Positions 8,296-15,564 of a DNA stretch of 22,867 nt are shown in pieces. A model generated the notes under the pieces. It did not search any database. It saw nothing but the letters and a program-made list of their open reading frames with translations, and had not been told where the DNA came from. A program made the translations under genes and the position numbers. Within the stretch, counting starts at the first letter, position 1, and each line of letters begins with the position of its first letter. Source of the stretch: GCA-002282575 sp964493995 (GTDB taxonomy: Bacteria; Pseudomonadota; Gammaproteobacteria; Thiomicrospirales; Thiomicrospiraceae). The stretch covers positions 1 to 22,867 of the forward strand of contig CAZBQD010000034.1 of assembly GCA_964493995.1 (NCBI GenBank), in the 5' to 3' direction.

Positions 8296-8834
8296 GATGT
8301 TTTTTCACCTACAGCGCCTTTAGGTTTATCCCACTGCCAATTTTGTGGTGTGACCGGAATGTTTTCCATGATAATACAATCAGTTGGACAAACGGGAATA
8401 CAAAGTTCACAGCCAGTACATTCATGGGTAATCACGGTATGGGTAAACTTAGCCGCACCCAAGATGGCATCAACAGGACAGGCAGTAATACACTTAACGC
8501 AACCAATACAGTCTTCTTCTTTAATGAAAGCGATTTGTTTGGGTTTGGCTTCAGCCGCTAGGGGTTTGACCTCACGACCTGTCAGTTCAGACAAGGCAAT
8601 CACGGTGACTTCACCACCGGGAATACACAGGTTAATATCTGCCTCACCGCTGGCAACGGCATTGGCGTAGGGTTTACAGCCTGGGTAGCCACATTGACCG
8701 CATTGCGTTTGTGGCAACAGCGCGTCAATTTGTTCAACCAGCGGATTGCCTTCGATACGAAAACGATGCGAAGCCCAAGCTAACAAGCCGCCAAAGGCTA
8801 AGGCCAGTAGAGTAAACAGCCCCAGTGCCGTCAT
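8292..8834 (-). CDS. rnfB: Rnf/Rsx electron transport complex subunit B (ferredoxin-like)
   Basis: Iron-sulfur subunit (180 aa) with an N-terminal membrane helix (about residues 4-21) and cytoplasmic clusters. The 4Fe-4S domain TQCGQCGYPGCKPYA gives Cys45, Cys48 and Cys53, with Cys70 completing the set. Two ferredoxin motifs follow: Cys109/112/115/119 and Cys139/142/145/149. It accepts electrons from ferredoxin and passes them to the membrane flavins. Length matches the short gammaproteobacterial form. Start and stop both overlap their neighbours by 4 bases (ATGA). Confidence 0.97.
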   Translation of the reverse strand: MTALGLFTLLALAFGGLLAWASHRFRIEGNPLVEQIDALLPQTQCGQCGYPGCKPYANAVASGEADINLCIPGGEVTVIALSELTGREVKPLAAEAKPKQIAFIKEEDCIGCVKCITACPVDAILGAAKFTHTVITHECTGCELCIPVCPTDCIIMENIPVTPQNWQWDKPKGAVGEKTS

Positions 8835-9409
8835 TTAACCAGTCCTGAAAAGCCCATAAAGCCCATCGACATAATGCCAGCGGTAATGAGGGCAATGGCA
8901 CTGCCTTGAAAGGCTAGGGGTACATCGGCAACAGCGAGTCTTTCACGTAAACTAGCGAAAATAGCCAGCACCATCGCAAAACCCACCCCCGCTCCAAAGC
9001 CATAAAGGGCAGCTTCTAATAGCGTGTGTTGTTCTTGCACGTTCAGTAATACCACACCCAATACAATACAGTTAGTGGTAATGAGCGGTAAATAAATGCC
9101 TAAAATAGCGTAGAGCACCGGCGATAGCTTATGCATAGCCATTTCGGTAAAGCCGACCACGGTGGCAATGGTTAAAATGAAGGCAAGGGTTCTTAAAAAC
9201 TCGACATCAAAAGGAACCAGCAGGTAAGTATGAATCAGATAAGACAGAATACTCGATAAGGTGAGTACAAAAGTCGTGGCTAACCCAAGACCTAAGGCAC
9301 CATCCGTCTTTTTCGATACGCCCATGAAAGGACACAAGCCCAAAAACTTCACGAGTACGAAGTTATTAACGAGCACAGTACCAATGAGAATGGTGATGAT
9401 GTCGGTCAT
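8831..9409 (-). CDS. rnfA: Rnf/Rsx electron transport complex subunit A
   Basis: Integral inner-membrane subunit (192 aa, standard length) with six hydrophobic helices. The LVKFLGLCPFMGVSK block at about residues 19-33 and PLITTNCIVLGV around 103-114 are the RnfA/RnfE signatures, with the conserved cysteines. The start has an AAGGT ribosome site about 6 bases upstream. Only 24 bases separate it from the metG stop, so the operon may be transcribed at least partly from the metG side. I saw no strong promoter in that short gap. Confidence 0.97.
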   Translation of the reverse strand: MTDIITILIGTVLVNNFVLVKFLGLCPFMGVSKKTDGALGLGLATTFVLTLSSILSYLIHTYLLVPFDVEFLRTLAFILTIATVVGFTEMAMHKLSPVLYAILGIYLPLITTNCIVLGVVLLNVQEQHTLLEAALYGFGAGVGFAMVLAIFASLRERLAVADVPLAFQGSAIALITAGIMSMGFMGFSGLVK

Positions 9410-9433
9410 GCTATTACCTTGCTTTGATTCCTG

Positions 9434-11506
9434 TTACTTCACCCGCATCCCAGGTTGCGCGCCAGAGTCGGGCGTGAGCAAATAAAGTCCACCATCGCCA
9501 CCGCCTGCGAGTACCATGCCTTCCGACATGCCAAAGCGCATTTTGCGCGGTTTGAGGTTGGCAACCATCACTGTCAACCGCCCCTCTAAGGCTTCTGGGC
9601 TATAAGCTGATTTAATGCCCGCAAACACCTGACGCGTACCTACACCAATATCGAGCGTGAGCTTAACAAGCTTGTCCGCTTCAGGAACTGACTCTGCTTT
9701 GACAATACGTGCGACGCGCAAATCGATTTTCATGAAGTCTTCAATGGCGATTTCATCGCTAATGGGTTCTAATGCCAATTCCGTTTTTTCGATGGCGGCA
9801 GGTGCGAGTGCGGCAGCCGCCGTTTCTTGTTTTTGTTGCGGTTGTGCGGCGACCGCTTGGGCATTTTCGCTCATCATGGCCTCGACTTGTTTCATTTCTA
9901 AACGGGTAAATAAGGCTGCATAAGGCGCAATGAGGTGATTTTCTAACGCCGTCTGCGCACTGTGCCAATTCCAGTCATTTTCTTGTAAGAAGGCGCGTGC
10001 TTGATTCGCCATGTCTGGCAGCACAGGATTGAGATAAACCATCAATACACGGAATAGATTAATGGCTAAACTGGCTGATTGATGCAGTGCCTCACGTTTT
10101 TGCTCGTCTTTAGCCAGTTGCCAAGGAGCGACCTCGGCAATCCAAGCATTAGCCTGATCGGCCAGTGCCATAATTTCACGCATGGCATGACCAAACTCAC
10201 GTTGTTCATACAGGTCTGCGATGTTTGCAGCTGCCGCTTGATAAGGTGTTAATAATGCAGCATGTTCGGCATCTAGTGTTGCCAGTTTGCCATCGAAAAA
10301 CTTATGAATGAAGCCGGAACAACGGCTGGCAATATTTACCAACTTACCTACCAAGTCGCTATTAACGCGCTGTACGAAGTCTTCCATACTTAAATCAATG
10401 TCTTCAACACGATTCGACAATTTAGCGGCAAAATAATAACGCAAGGCTTGGGCGGGCAGATGATTTAAGTAAGCTTCAGCGGTGATAAAGGTACCGCGAG
10501 ATTTCGACATTTTCTGACCATTAACGGTTAAAAAACCGTGCGCAAAAACGGCACTCGGGGTGCGGTAACCGGCTGCGTGTAACATCGAAGGCCAAAATAG
10601 GGTGTGGAAATAGACAATGTCTTTGCCAATAAAATGGTAAAGCTCAACGTCACTGTCTGCTTTCCAGTAGTCATCAAAATTAATACCTGTTTTATCACAA
10701 TAGGCTTTGAAGCTACCCATGTAGCCAATGGGAGCGTCTAACCAGACGTAGAAAAACTTATCAACGGTATCGGGAATTTCAAAACCGAAGTAGGGCGCGT
10801 CACGTGAAATATCCCAAGGTTGTAAGTCTTCTTTGAACCATTCGTCTAACTTATTGACGAGCTGACTGGGTAGGCGACCTTCCGTGCGAATCCAGTCAGA
10901 TAACCAAGCTTGTAATTTTGGCAGTTCAAAAAAGTAGTGACGAGAGGTTTTAGCAACAGGCGTGGCACCGGTAATGGTCGAAACAGGGTTTTTCATCTCC
11001 AGCGGGCTATAAGTGGCACCACAGCTTTCGCAACTGTCACCATATTGGTCGTGAGCACCACATTTAGGGCATTCGCCTTTGACAAAGCGATCGGGCAGAA
11101 ACATGCCTTTTTCGGGATCATAGGCTTGTTCGATGTCTTTTTCGCAGATTAAACCGGCTTCGCGGAGTTTGATGTAAATACCTTGCGCCAAAGTTTTATT
11201 TTCATCAGAATGGGTACTGTGATAATGGTCAAAACCAATACCAAAACCCGCAAAATCGCGTGTATGTTCTTGCCAAATGCGTCCAATCAAGGTTTCGGGC
11301 GTGATGCCTTCATTATGCGCGCGTAACATAATGGGTGTGCCGTGAGCGTCATCAGCACAGACATAGGTGCAGTCGTTGCCCATCAATTTTTGGAAACGTA
11401 CCCAAATATCCGTTTGGATATATTCCACCATATGACCCAAGTGAATCGGACCATTGGCATAAGGTAGGGCACTGGTAACCAGCATACGACGCGAGCGTTG
11501 AGACAT
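9434..11506 (-). CDS. metG: Methionyl-tRNA synthetase
   Basis: Class I synthetase (690 aa) that charges initiator and elongator tRNA-Met. The signature HLGH is at 22-25 (ALPYANGPIHLGH) and KMSKS at 332-336. The zinc knuckle is the four-cysteine type (Cys146, Cys149, Cys159, Cys162). After a linker rich in Ala and Gln (about 555-585) comes the C-terminal EMAP/Trbp111-like tRNA-binding and dimerisation domain (about 590-690, with KIDLRVARI and LKPRKMRFGMSEGM). This is the long, dimeric form found in E. coli. The ATG at 11506 has a GGAAAG-type ribosome site upstream. Position directly before rnfA is a known gammaproteobacterial arrangement. Confidence 0.98.
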   Translation of the reverse strand: MSQRSRRMLVTSALPYANGPIHLGHMVEYIQTDIWVRFQKLMGNDCTYVCADDAHGTPIMLRAHNEGITPETLIGRIWQEHTRDFAGFGIGFDHYHSTHSDENKTLAQGIYIKLREAGLICEKDIEQAYDPEKGMFLPDRFVKGECPKCGAHDQYGDSCESCGATYSPLEMKNPVSTITGATPVAKTSRHYFFELPKLQAWLSDWIRTEGRLPSQLVNKLDEWFKEDLQPWDISRDAPYFGFEIPDTVDKFFYVWLDAPIGYMGSFKAYCDKTGINFDDYWKADSDVELYHFIGKDIVYFHTLFWPSMLHAAGYRTPSAVFAHGFLTVNGQKMSKSRGTFITAEAYLNHLPAQALRYYFAAKLSNRVEDIDLSMEDFVQRVNSDLVGKLVNIASRCSGFIHKFFDGKLATLDAEHAALLTPYQAAAANIADLYEQREFGHAMREIMALADQANAWIAEVAPWQLAKDEQKREALHQSASLAINLFRVLMVYLNPVLPDMANQARAFLQENDWNWHSAQTALENHLIAPYAALFTRLEMKQVEAMMSENAQAVAAQPQQKQETAAAALAPAAIEKTELALEPISDEIAIEDFMKIDLRVARIVKAESVPEADKLVKLTLDIGVGTRQVFAGIKSAYSPEALEGRLTVMVANLKPRKMRFGMSEGMVLAGGGDGGLYLLTPDSGAQPGMRVK

Positions 11507-11545
11507 AGTAATTAACTTTCCGAAAATGTGATGACGTGACCCGCC

Positions 11546-11575
11546 ATTTTACCTGATAGCCCTTGTTACGAGCAA
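11546..11575 (-). promoter_or_regulatory. Possible metG promoter
   Basis: On the minus strand TAAAAT (11551-11546) resembles a -10 box, with TTGCTC (11575-11570) 18 bases upstream as a weak -35. It lies about 40 bases before the metG ATG. The -10 is good but the -35 matches poorly. Confidence 0.3.
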
Positions 11576-11716
11576 TGTGCAGACGCTCAATCCGAACAAT
11601 TTGTTGTGCCTATTGCTTTGTCAGCTGGCTTAGGGCATTATCCGACTAACGCTTGCTAGTTTGACTCTGTTAGGGCACTCAAGTAAGCGATATAACAGAA
11701 CAATAAGGATATCATC

Positions 11717-12181
11717 ATGAAGCCACTCATCACGTTAGTTGCTGCCACTCTGCTGGTGACTCAACTCAGCCCGATTCAAGCTGCCGAGCAAAAGACTCAG
11801 TCAACGACATCGACTCCTACAGCATCAACCGCGCCAGCGCATCAATGGCAGTTTTTGTTGTTTACCATTCCCGGTTGCTCGTCGTGTACTACCATGCGCG
11901 AACAGGTTATTGAACCGATGATTGCAACGGGTCATATTCATCCGATGCAGTTTAGCGAGGTAGTACAAGTATCTGATGCCGATTGGCATTATGTCCGTGG
12001 TTTGGGCTACGATCAAATTCGTAATTTGAAAGTGCGTTACAAAACCAGTCTGTTTCCGACGCTGGTAACGGTTGATGCGCAAGGTAACAAAATTGCCGAA
12101 AACATTGTCGGTATGACCAGTGTGGAACACTACCGCGCTAAGCTGGAAAAATTAATTGCAGAGATAGACAAAAAGCCCTGA
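11717..12181 (+). CDS. Secreted thioredoxin-fold protein with CxxC site
   Basis: A 154-aa protein with a Sec signal peptide (residues 1 to about 22, Ala-x-Ala end) and a Thr/Ser/Ala-rich linker to about residue 41. A thioredoxin-like domain follows. The active site is PGCSSC (Cys54, Cys57) after the beta strand FLLFTI, and the matching cis-proline is Pro114 in SLFPTLV. It should act as a periplasmic thiol reductant or isomerase. It does not look like classical TrxA (no WCGPC), DsbA or full-length TlpA, and I cannot assign a named family. It faces the SCO1/PCuAC/copper-receptor operon across a shared terminator, so reduction of copper-site cysteines is a possible job, but this is inference. 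An AAGGA ribosome site lies at 11704-11708. TTGACT at 11661-11666 and TATAAC at 11691-11696 are too far apart to be one standard promoter. Confidence 0.85.
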   Translation: MKPLITLVAATLLVTQLSPIQAAEQKTQSTTSTPTASTAPAHQWQFLLFTIPGCSSCTTMREQVIEPMIATGHIHPMQFSEVVQVSDADWHYVRGLGYDQIRNLKVRYKTSLFPTLVTVDAQGNKIAENIVGMTSVEHYRAKLEKLIAEIDKKP

Positions 12182-12193
12182 ATTGGGCTTTTT
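12170..12193. terminator. Bidirectional rho-independent terminator between convergent genes
   Basis: AAAAAGCCC (12170-12178), loop TGAATT, GGGCTTTTT (12185-12193). The left arm is made of the last codons of the thioredoxin-like gene and the loop contains its TGA stop. By symmetry it has a T-run in both directions, so it can also end the PCuAC transcript coming from the right. Confidence 0.85.
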
Positions 12194-12215
12194 GTACACA
12201 TGATTCAGACAAGTT

Positions 12216-12680
12216 TCAATGCTTCATTTGACCCATATTGCCCATCGGTTTAACGGATTTAACGGGTAATTCCAGCGTCTTTTCACTACCGTCTTCAAAC
12301 TTAATGGTAACAGGTACCATTTTTTCCGATGATAAGGGTGCGGTTAGATCAATTAACATAATATGCAGTCCACCCGGTTTCAGTATCGCTTCACTGCCAG
12401 CTGGCAAATCAATTTGCGGTATTTGACGCATTTTCATCATGCCATTTTCGTGAGTATGCGTGTGCAGTTCCACAACCTTAGCCGCGGGCGAGCTGGCGCT
12501 GACCACTTTATGATCGCTCATGTCGTTATTTTGTAAGGTCATGAATGCAGCAGAAATGGTCTGGTTGGGCGGCACTTCACGTACAAAACCATCCTTAACC
12601 GTAATTTGCTCACTAATAGCGGCTTGAACCCCTAAGCTGAACGACATCAGTAGGCCAGCCGTTAACAAATTGAATTTCAT
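12216..12680 (-). CDS. PCuAC-type periplasmic copper(I) chaperone
   Basis: Secreted protein (154 aa) with a signal peptide ending at about VQA-A (residue 20-21) and a cupredoxin-like PCuAC (DUF461) domain. The family's Cu(I) motif H-x10-M-x21-H-x-M fits exactly: His73, Met84, His106, Met108. Extra His75, His77, Met81 and Met82, and a Met/His tail (Met146, 149, 152, His154), could bind more copper. PCuAC proteins deliver copper to the CuA or CuB sites of cytochrome oxidases, usually together with SCO1, whose gene lies 31 bases upstream. The ATG at 12680 is preferred: it has an AAGGA site 8 bases away, while the in-frame GTG at 12686 would sit almost on top of that site. Confidence 0.93.
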   Translation of the reverse strand: MKFNLLTAGLLMSFSLGVQAAISEQITVKDGFVREVPPNQTISAAFMTLQNNDMSDHKVVSASSPAAKVVELHTHTHENGMMKMRQIPQIDLPAGSEAILKPGGLHIMLIDLTAPLSSEKMVPVTIKFEDGSEKTLELPVKSVKPMGNMGQMKH

Positions 12681-12711
12681 AAGCACTATCCTTTAGTTTT
12701 GAATGTTTCGG

Positions 12712-13320
12712 TCATTTTAGCAATGAGCGAATGGCAACAACAAATTCTGCACCAGAAGTGTCATGCGGTAGTTGAGTGACCAAAACGCCTTGTTGGTTAA
12801 TAAGGTAAGTAAAAGCCGAATGATCGACCGCATAGCCCAGCGCGCCCTCACCAATCGCTGCCTTTTGATAAACCGCACCGTACTGTTTGGCTACCTGAGC
12901 AATTTGTTCAGGCGTTCCGGTCAGTCCCTTAAAGCTGGGATGAAAATAGGGCAAATAAACATCCATTTTGGTCTGATCGTCCCGTTCAGGATCAACGGTA
13001 ATCATCAACACTTGTACCTTGGATTGCTCTTCCGCAGTCAATTGGTTCATCGCTGGAGCCAGGTTACCCAAGTTGGTCGGGCAAATATCAGGGCAAGTGG
13101 TGTAACCAAAATAGAGTAGCACCACTTTGCCAGAGAAATCACTCAATCCTAATTTGCCTTGCGTGCCTGTCAAGACAAAGTTGCCACCTGTTGGTTTGCC
13201 ATCACTTACGATGTGTGCGGATGGTTCAGTTGTTGACTCATCGTTCGTCCATGGATGAAGAATGAGCAACACACTGACGGCAACAACAGCGGCAATCGCG
13301 CCTAGGTAAGTATTTTTCAT
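12712..13320 (-). CDS. SCO1/SenC family copper metallochaperone
   Basis: Membrane-anchored periplasmic protein (202 aa) with one N-terminal helix (about residues 5-22) and a thioredoxin fold. The copper site is complete: Cys76 and Cys80 in TCPDICP, plus His167 in VDHSAF. ITVDPERD (about 107-114) is the usual second family block. SCO proteins insert copper into, or reduce, the CuA centre of cytochrome c oxidase. The ATG has an AGGAG ribosome site (13324-13328) and lies 19 bases after the receptor gene stop, so it is the middle gene of the copper operon. Confidence 0.95.
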   Translation of the reverse strand: MKNTYLGAIAAVVAVSVLLILHPWTNDESTTEPSAHIVSDGKPTGGNFVLTGTQGKLGLSDFSGKVVLLYFGYTTCPDICPTNLGNLAPAMNQLTAEEQSKVQVLMITVDPERDDQTKMDVYLPYFHPSFKGLTGTPEQIAQVAKQYGAVYQKAAIGEGALGYAVDHSAFTYLINQQGVLVTQLPHDTSGAEFVVAIRSLLK

Positions 13321-13339
13321 AAACTCCTGCTAATTTTTA

Positions 13340-15424
13340 TTAGAACTTAGCCGATAGTTTAACCCAAGCAGAACGACCTGGCTCATATAAATTAATGGTG
13401 TTACCGGTCAAGCTGTCTGTACGACCGACGTGTTGGAAGTAGGCATGGTCGAACACATTGTCAACACCTGCCATGACTTTAACGGATTTGTTAATGCGGT
13501 AGCTGCCGTAAAGGTCTAGCACTGACCAAGCTGGTGTTTTTTGTGTATCTAGTCCACTGAGCGTATCTATGGCAGTCTGTTTGTCTTGGAAGCGGAAACG
13601 CGCGCCCATGCCTAAATCCCCCGCTTGTTTGTTTAATGCAACATAACCCGACAAAGGCGGTGTTTGTGCGATATTGCGGTTGTCACTGTCATTATGACTG
13701 CTAACGTAGTTTAATCCGCCGGCCAATTGGGTGTTCCAAGCAAAACCCGTGTAACCTTCTAGCTGAGCGCCATAGAGACTAGCATTGACGTTACGGTAGG
13801 TGGTGATTTTGCCATTGGTTACCATGCGTTGATCGCGTAGAATATAATCTTCGACAGCATCATAAAACACCGTGGCACGCCAGCCGTATTGTTCCGTTTG
13901 TTTGCTCAATCCGGTATCAGTTTGAATATGTTTTTCAGGATTTAGATTGGGATTTCCAACCCACGCCGAACTGTCGGCAGTGCCAAATGAACCTGTTGCA
14001 TTAACACTCGCCCCATTAGCGAAGAAACGCTCGGTTTCATCGGCGGTACGCATGGTACGACTCACACCAGTAAACCAAGTTAAGTCTTTCGCTAAGTCCA
14101 ACTCGTAACGTGCTAAGGCACTCCAGTGGTCTTCATTGATTTTACCATCGCCTTTGTAACCATAAACGCGCTCATACATTTGTGCGGCAGTAGTGGAGCT
14201 ACCCATTCCAACTTTATTGATGTCAGCAGCATCTGCTGTTACTTTATCGAAACGAACTCCCGCTTTAATGCGACTATCGTTCGTTAATTTGTGTAACGCT
14301 TCTGCAAATACGCCAATACGATCTGTGCTGACATTTGGCCAGTTGTATGAAACATATTTGTTTGATGAAACATTAATTAAGTCAGCTTTACGGTTGACAT
14401 TTTGCAAGTTTAATCCATAGTCAACACTGGTATTAGCTGATAATTTGCTTGTAAGCGCCAACTTTCCAGAAAGAGTATTAGACGTAGTGGGAGATTTCAT
14501 CGCCATTGCACTTCCAGCAGTTTGACGCAGAGGTCTACCTTTAGGATTTAACATGCCAACATACTCACTAGCCAAGCTGTAATTATCCATTAAATGCTCA
14601 TCAGCAGCATAAGACAAGTCGGCTTTAATACCATCGACAAAGCCAAAACCGTTACTACTTCGATATTTTAAGCGCATGATGTTCATTTCATCATAGGGCG
14701 CATCCATGCTAGAGCCTTGGAATAACGCATTGTGGGTGACAATTTTTTCGGCGCTGACTTCAATGCGTTCGCCGGCTTTGGGCGTTAAACCGGCAATGAC
14801 ACCATGATGTTCGGTGCTGTAGCTGGCGCGTACGGTATTGCCATTTCCATCTTTGTAGTTGCTGCCGTCTTTGTTAATGGCAAAAGCACGAACGTAGCCT
14901 AGCTGACCACGAGTCGATACTTCTGCGTTAGCGGAACTTTTGTAAGCATTATCCCCAGCACCGACTTCAATCTTACCGTGTGTGCCCATTTCAGGGATGC
15001 CACGTTCAAATAAAATGGTACCGCCTGTACCACCTGTACCGTATTGTAGGGTTTCTACCCCTTGAATGATGCGCACGCTGTCATAGCTTTCAATATTGGC
15101 AAAAGAAGTCGGTGGATCCATGCGGTTAGGACAACCACCATGCAAATAGGCATCATCTAAAATAACGTTGAGTTGAGTTTGGCTCTGACCACGAATGCTT
15201 GGGTCTAGCCCATGACCACCCATGCGAGAAGCGTCAACGCCCAAGGTGTTGCGCAGAATTTCACCGCCTTCTTGTTTGGCTGTTAAGCGAAGACTTTCAG
15301 CGGAACGACTGTCGCTCGCTAAGGGGTAAGCACTGTCGGTAACGACCACTGTACCCAGTGTATTGGCATAAAGGGCTGGTGAAAAAGCCATAGCAATGGC
15401 AATCGCGAGGGTGTTTTTGCTCAT
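13340..15424 (-). CDS. TonB-dependent copper receptor, OprC/NosA type
   Basis: Outer-membrane 22-strand barrel with plug (694 aa). A signal peptide ends near residue 20 (LYA-N), followed by a TonB-box-like TVVVTDS at 25-31. The plug runs to about 150 and contains IRGQSQTQLNVILDD. The barrel ends with the C-terminal Phe (VKLSAKF) expected for assembly. CPNRMDPPTSF at 98-108 is the hallmark of the copper receptor subfamily. Cys98-x3-Met102 and His277-x-Met279 (EHLMDNYSL) match in type and spacing the CxxxM and HxM copper ligands described for Pseudomonas OprC. It should move copper into the periplasm using TonB energy. First gene of the operon with SCO1 and PCuAC, and divergent from ilvA. No exact symbol is assigned because OprC and NosA are both used. 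Confidence 0.93.
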   Translation of the reverse strand: MSKNTLAIAIAMAFSPALYANTLGTVVVTDSAYPLASDSRSAESLRLTAKQEGGEILRNTLGVDASRMGGHGLDPSIRGQSQTQLNVILDDAYLHGGCPNRMDPPTSFANIESYDSVRIIQGVETLQYGTGGTGGTILFERGIPEMGTHGKIEVGAGDNAYKSSANAEVSTRGQLGYVRAFAINKDGSNYKDGNGNTVRASYSTEHHGVIAGLTPKAGERIEVSAEKIVTHNALFQGSSMDAPYDEMNIMRLKYRSSNGFGFVDGIKADLSYAADEHLMDNYSLASEYVGMLNPKGRPLRQTAGSAMAMKSPTTSNTLSGKLALTSKLSANTSVDYGLNLQNVNRKADLINVSSNKYVSYNWPNVSTDRIGVFAEALHKLTNDSRIKAGVRFDKVTADAADINKVGMGSSTTAAQMYERVYGYKGDGKINEDHWSALARYELDLAKDLTWFTGVSRTMRTADETERFFANGASVNATGSFGTADSSAWVGNPNLNPEKHIQTDTGLSKQTEQYGWRATVFYDAVEDYILRDQRMVTNGKITTYRNVNASLYGAQLEGYTGFAWNTQLAGGLNYVSSHNDSDNRNIAQTPPLSGYVALNKQAGDLGMGARFRFQDKQTAIDTLSGLDTQKTPAWSVLDLYGSYRINKSVKVMAGVDNVFDHAYFQHVGRTDSLTGNTINLYEPGRSAWVKLSAKF

Positions 15425-15474
15425 GATGATCTCATTATGTTAAACCTTATTGGTGGCTATATTAAGATATTCTG

Positions 15475-15520
15475 ATGTTCGATAACATGCGACAAATTGT
15501 CGCACCCATGCGTAATGGGT
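15475..15520. repeat. Three abutting inverted repeats in the receptor/ilvA divergent region
   Basis: Three dyads follow one another with no gap: ATGTT-cgat-AACAT (15475-15488), GCGACAA-a-TTGTCGC (15489-15503) and ACCCAT-gcgta-ATGGGT (15504-15520). All arms are perfect. The array begins 51 bases upstream of the copper receptor ATG and ends 44 bases before the ilvA ATG. The first two look like protein-binding sites on DNA. The third, and the second with a 3-base loop, could also fold as hairpins in an ilvA leader RNA. No T-run follows. Confidence 0.6.
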
Positions 15521-15564
15521 CTTCATCTGCTAAACTGTACAAAATTCACCTGTCGGAAAGTTTC

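Noticed and set aside
11661..11696. Promoter from TTGACT (11661-11666) and TATAAC (11691-11696)
   Set aside because: The spacing is 24 bases, outside the normal 16-18. The hexamer at the correct distance (TAAGCG) is a poor -10.
15475..15564. Extra 30 N-terminal codons for ilvA from the ATG at 15475
   Set aside because: This part covers the inverted repeats, does not resemble any IlvA N-terminus, and the ATG at 15565 has a ribosome site and gives the family length.
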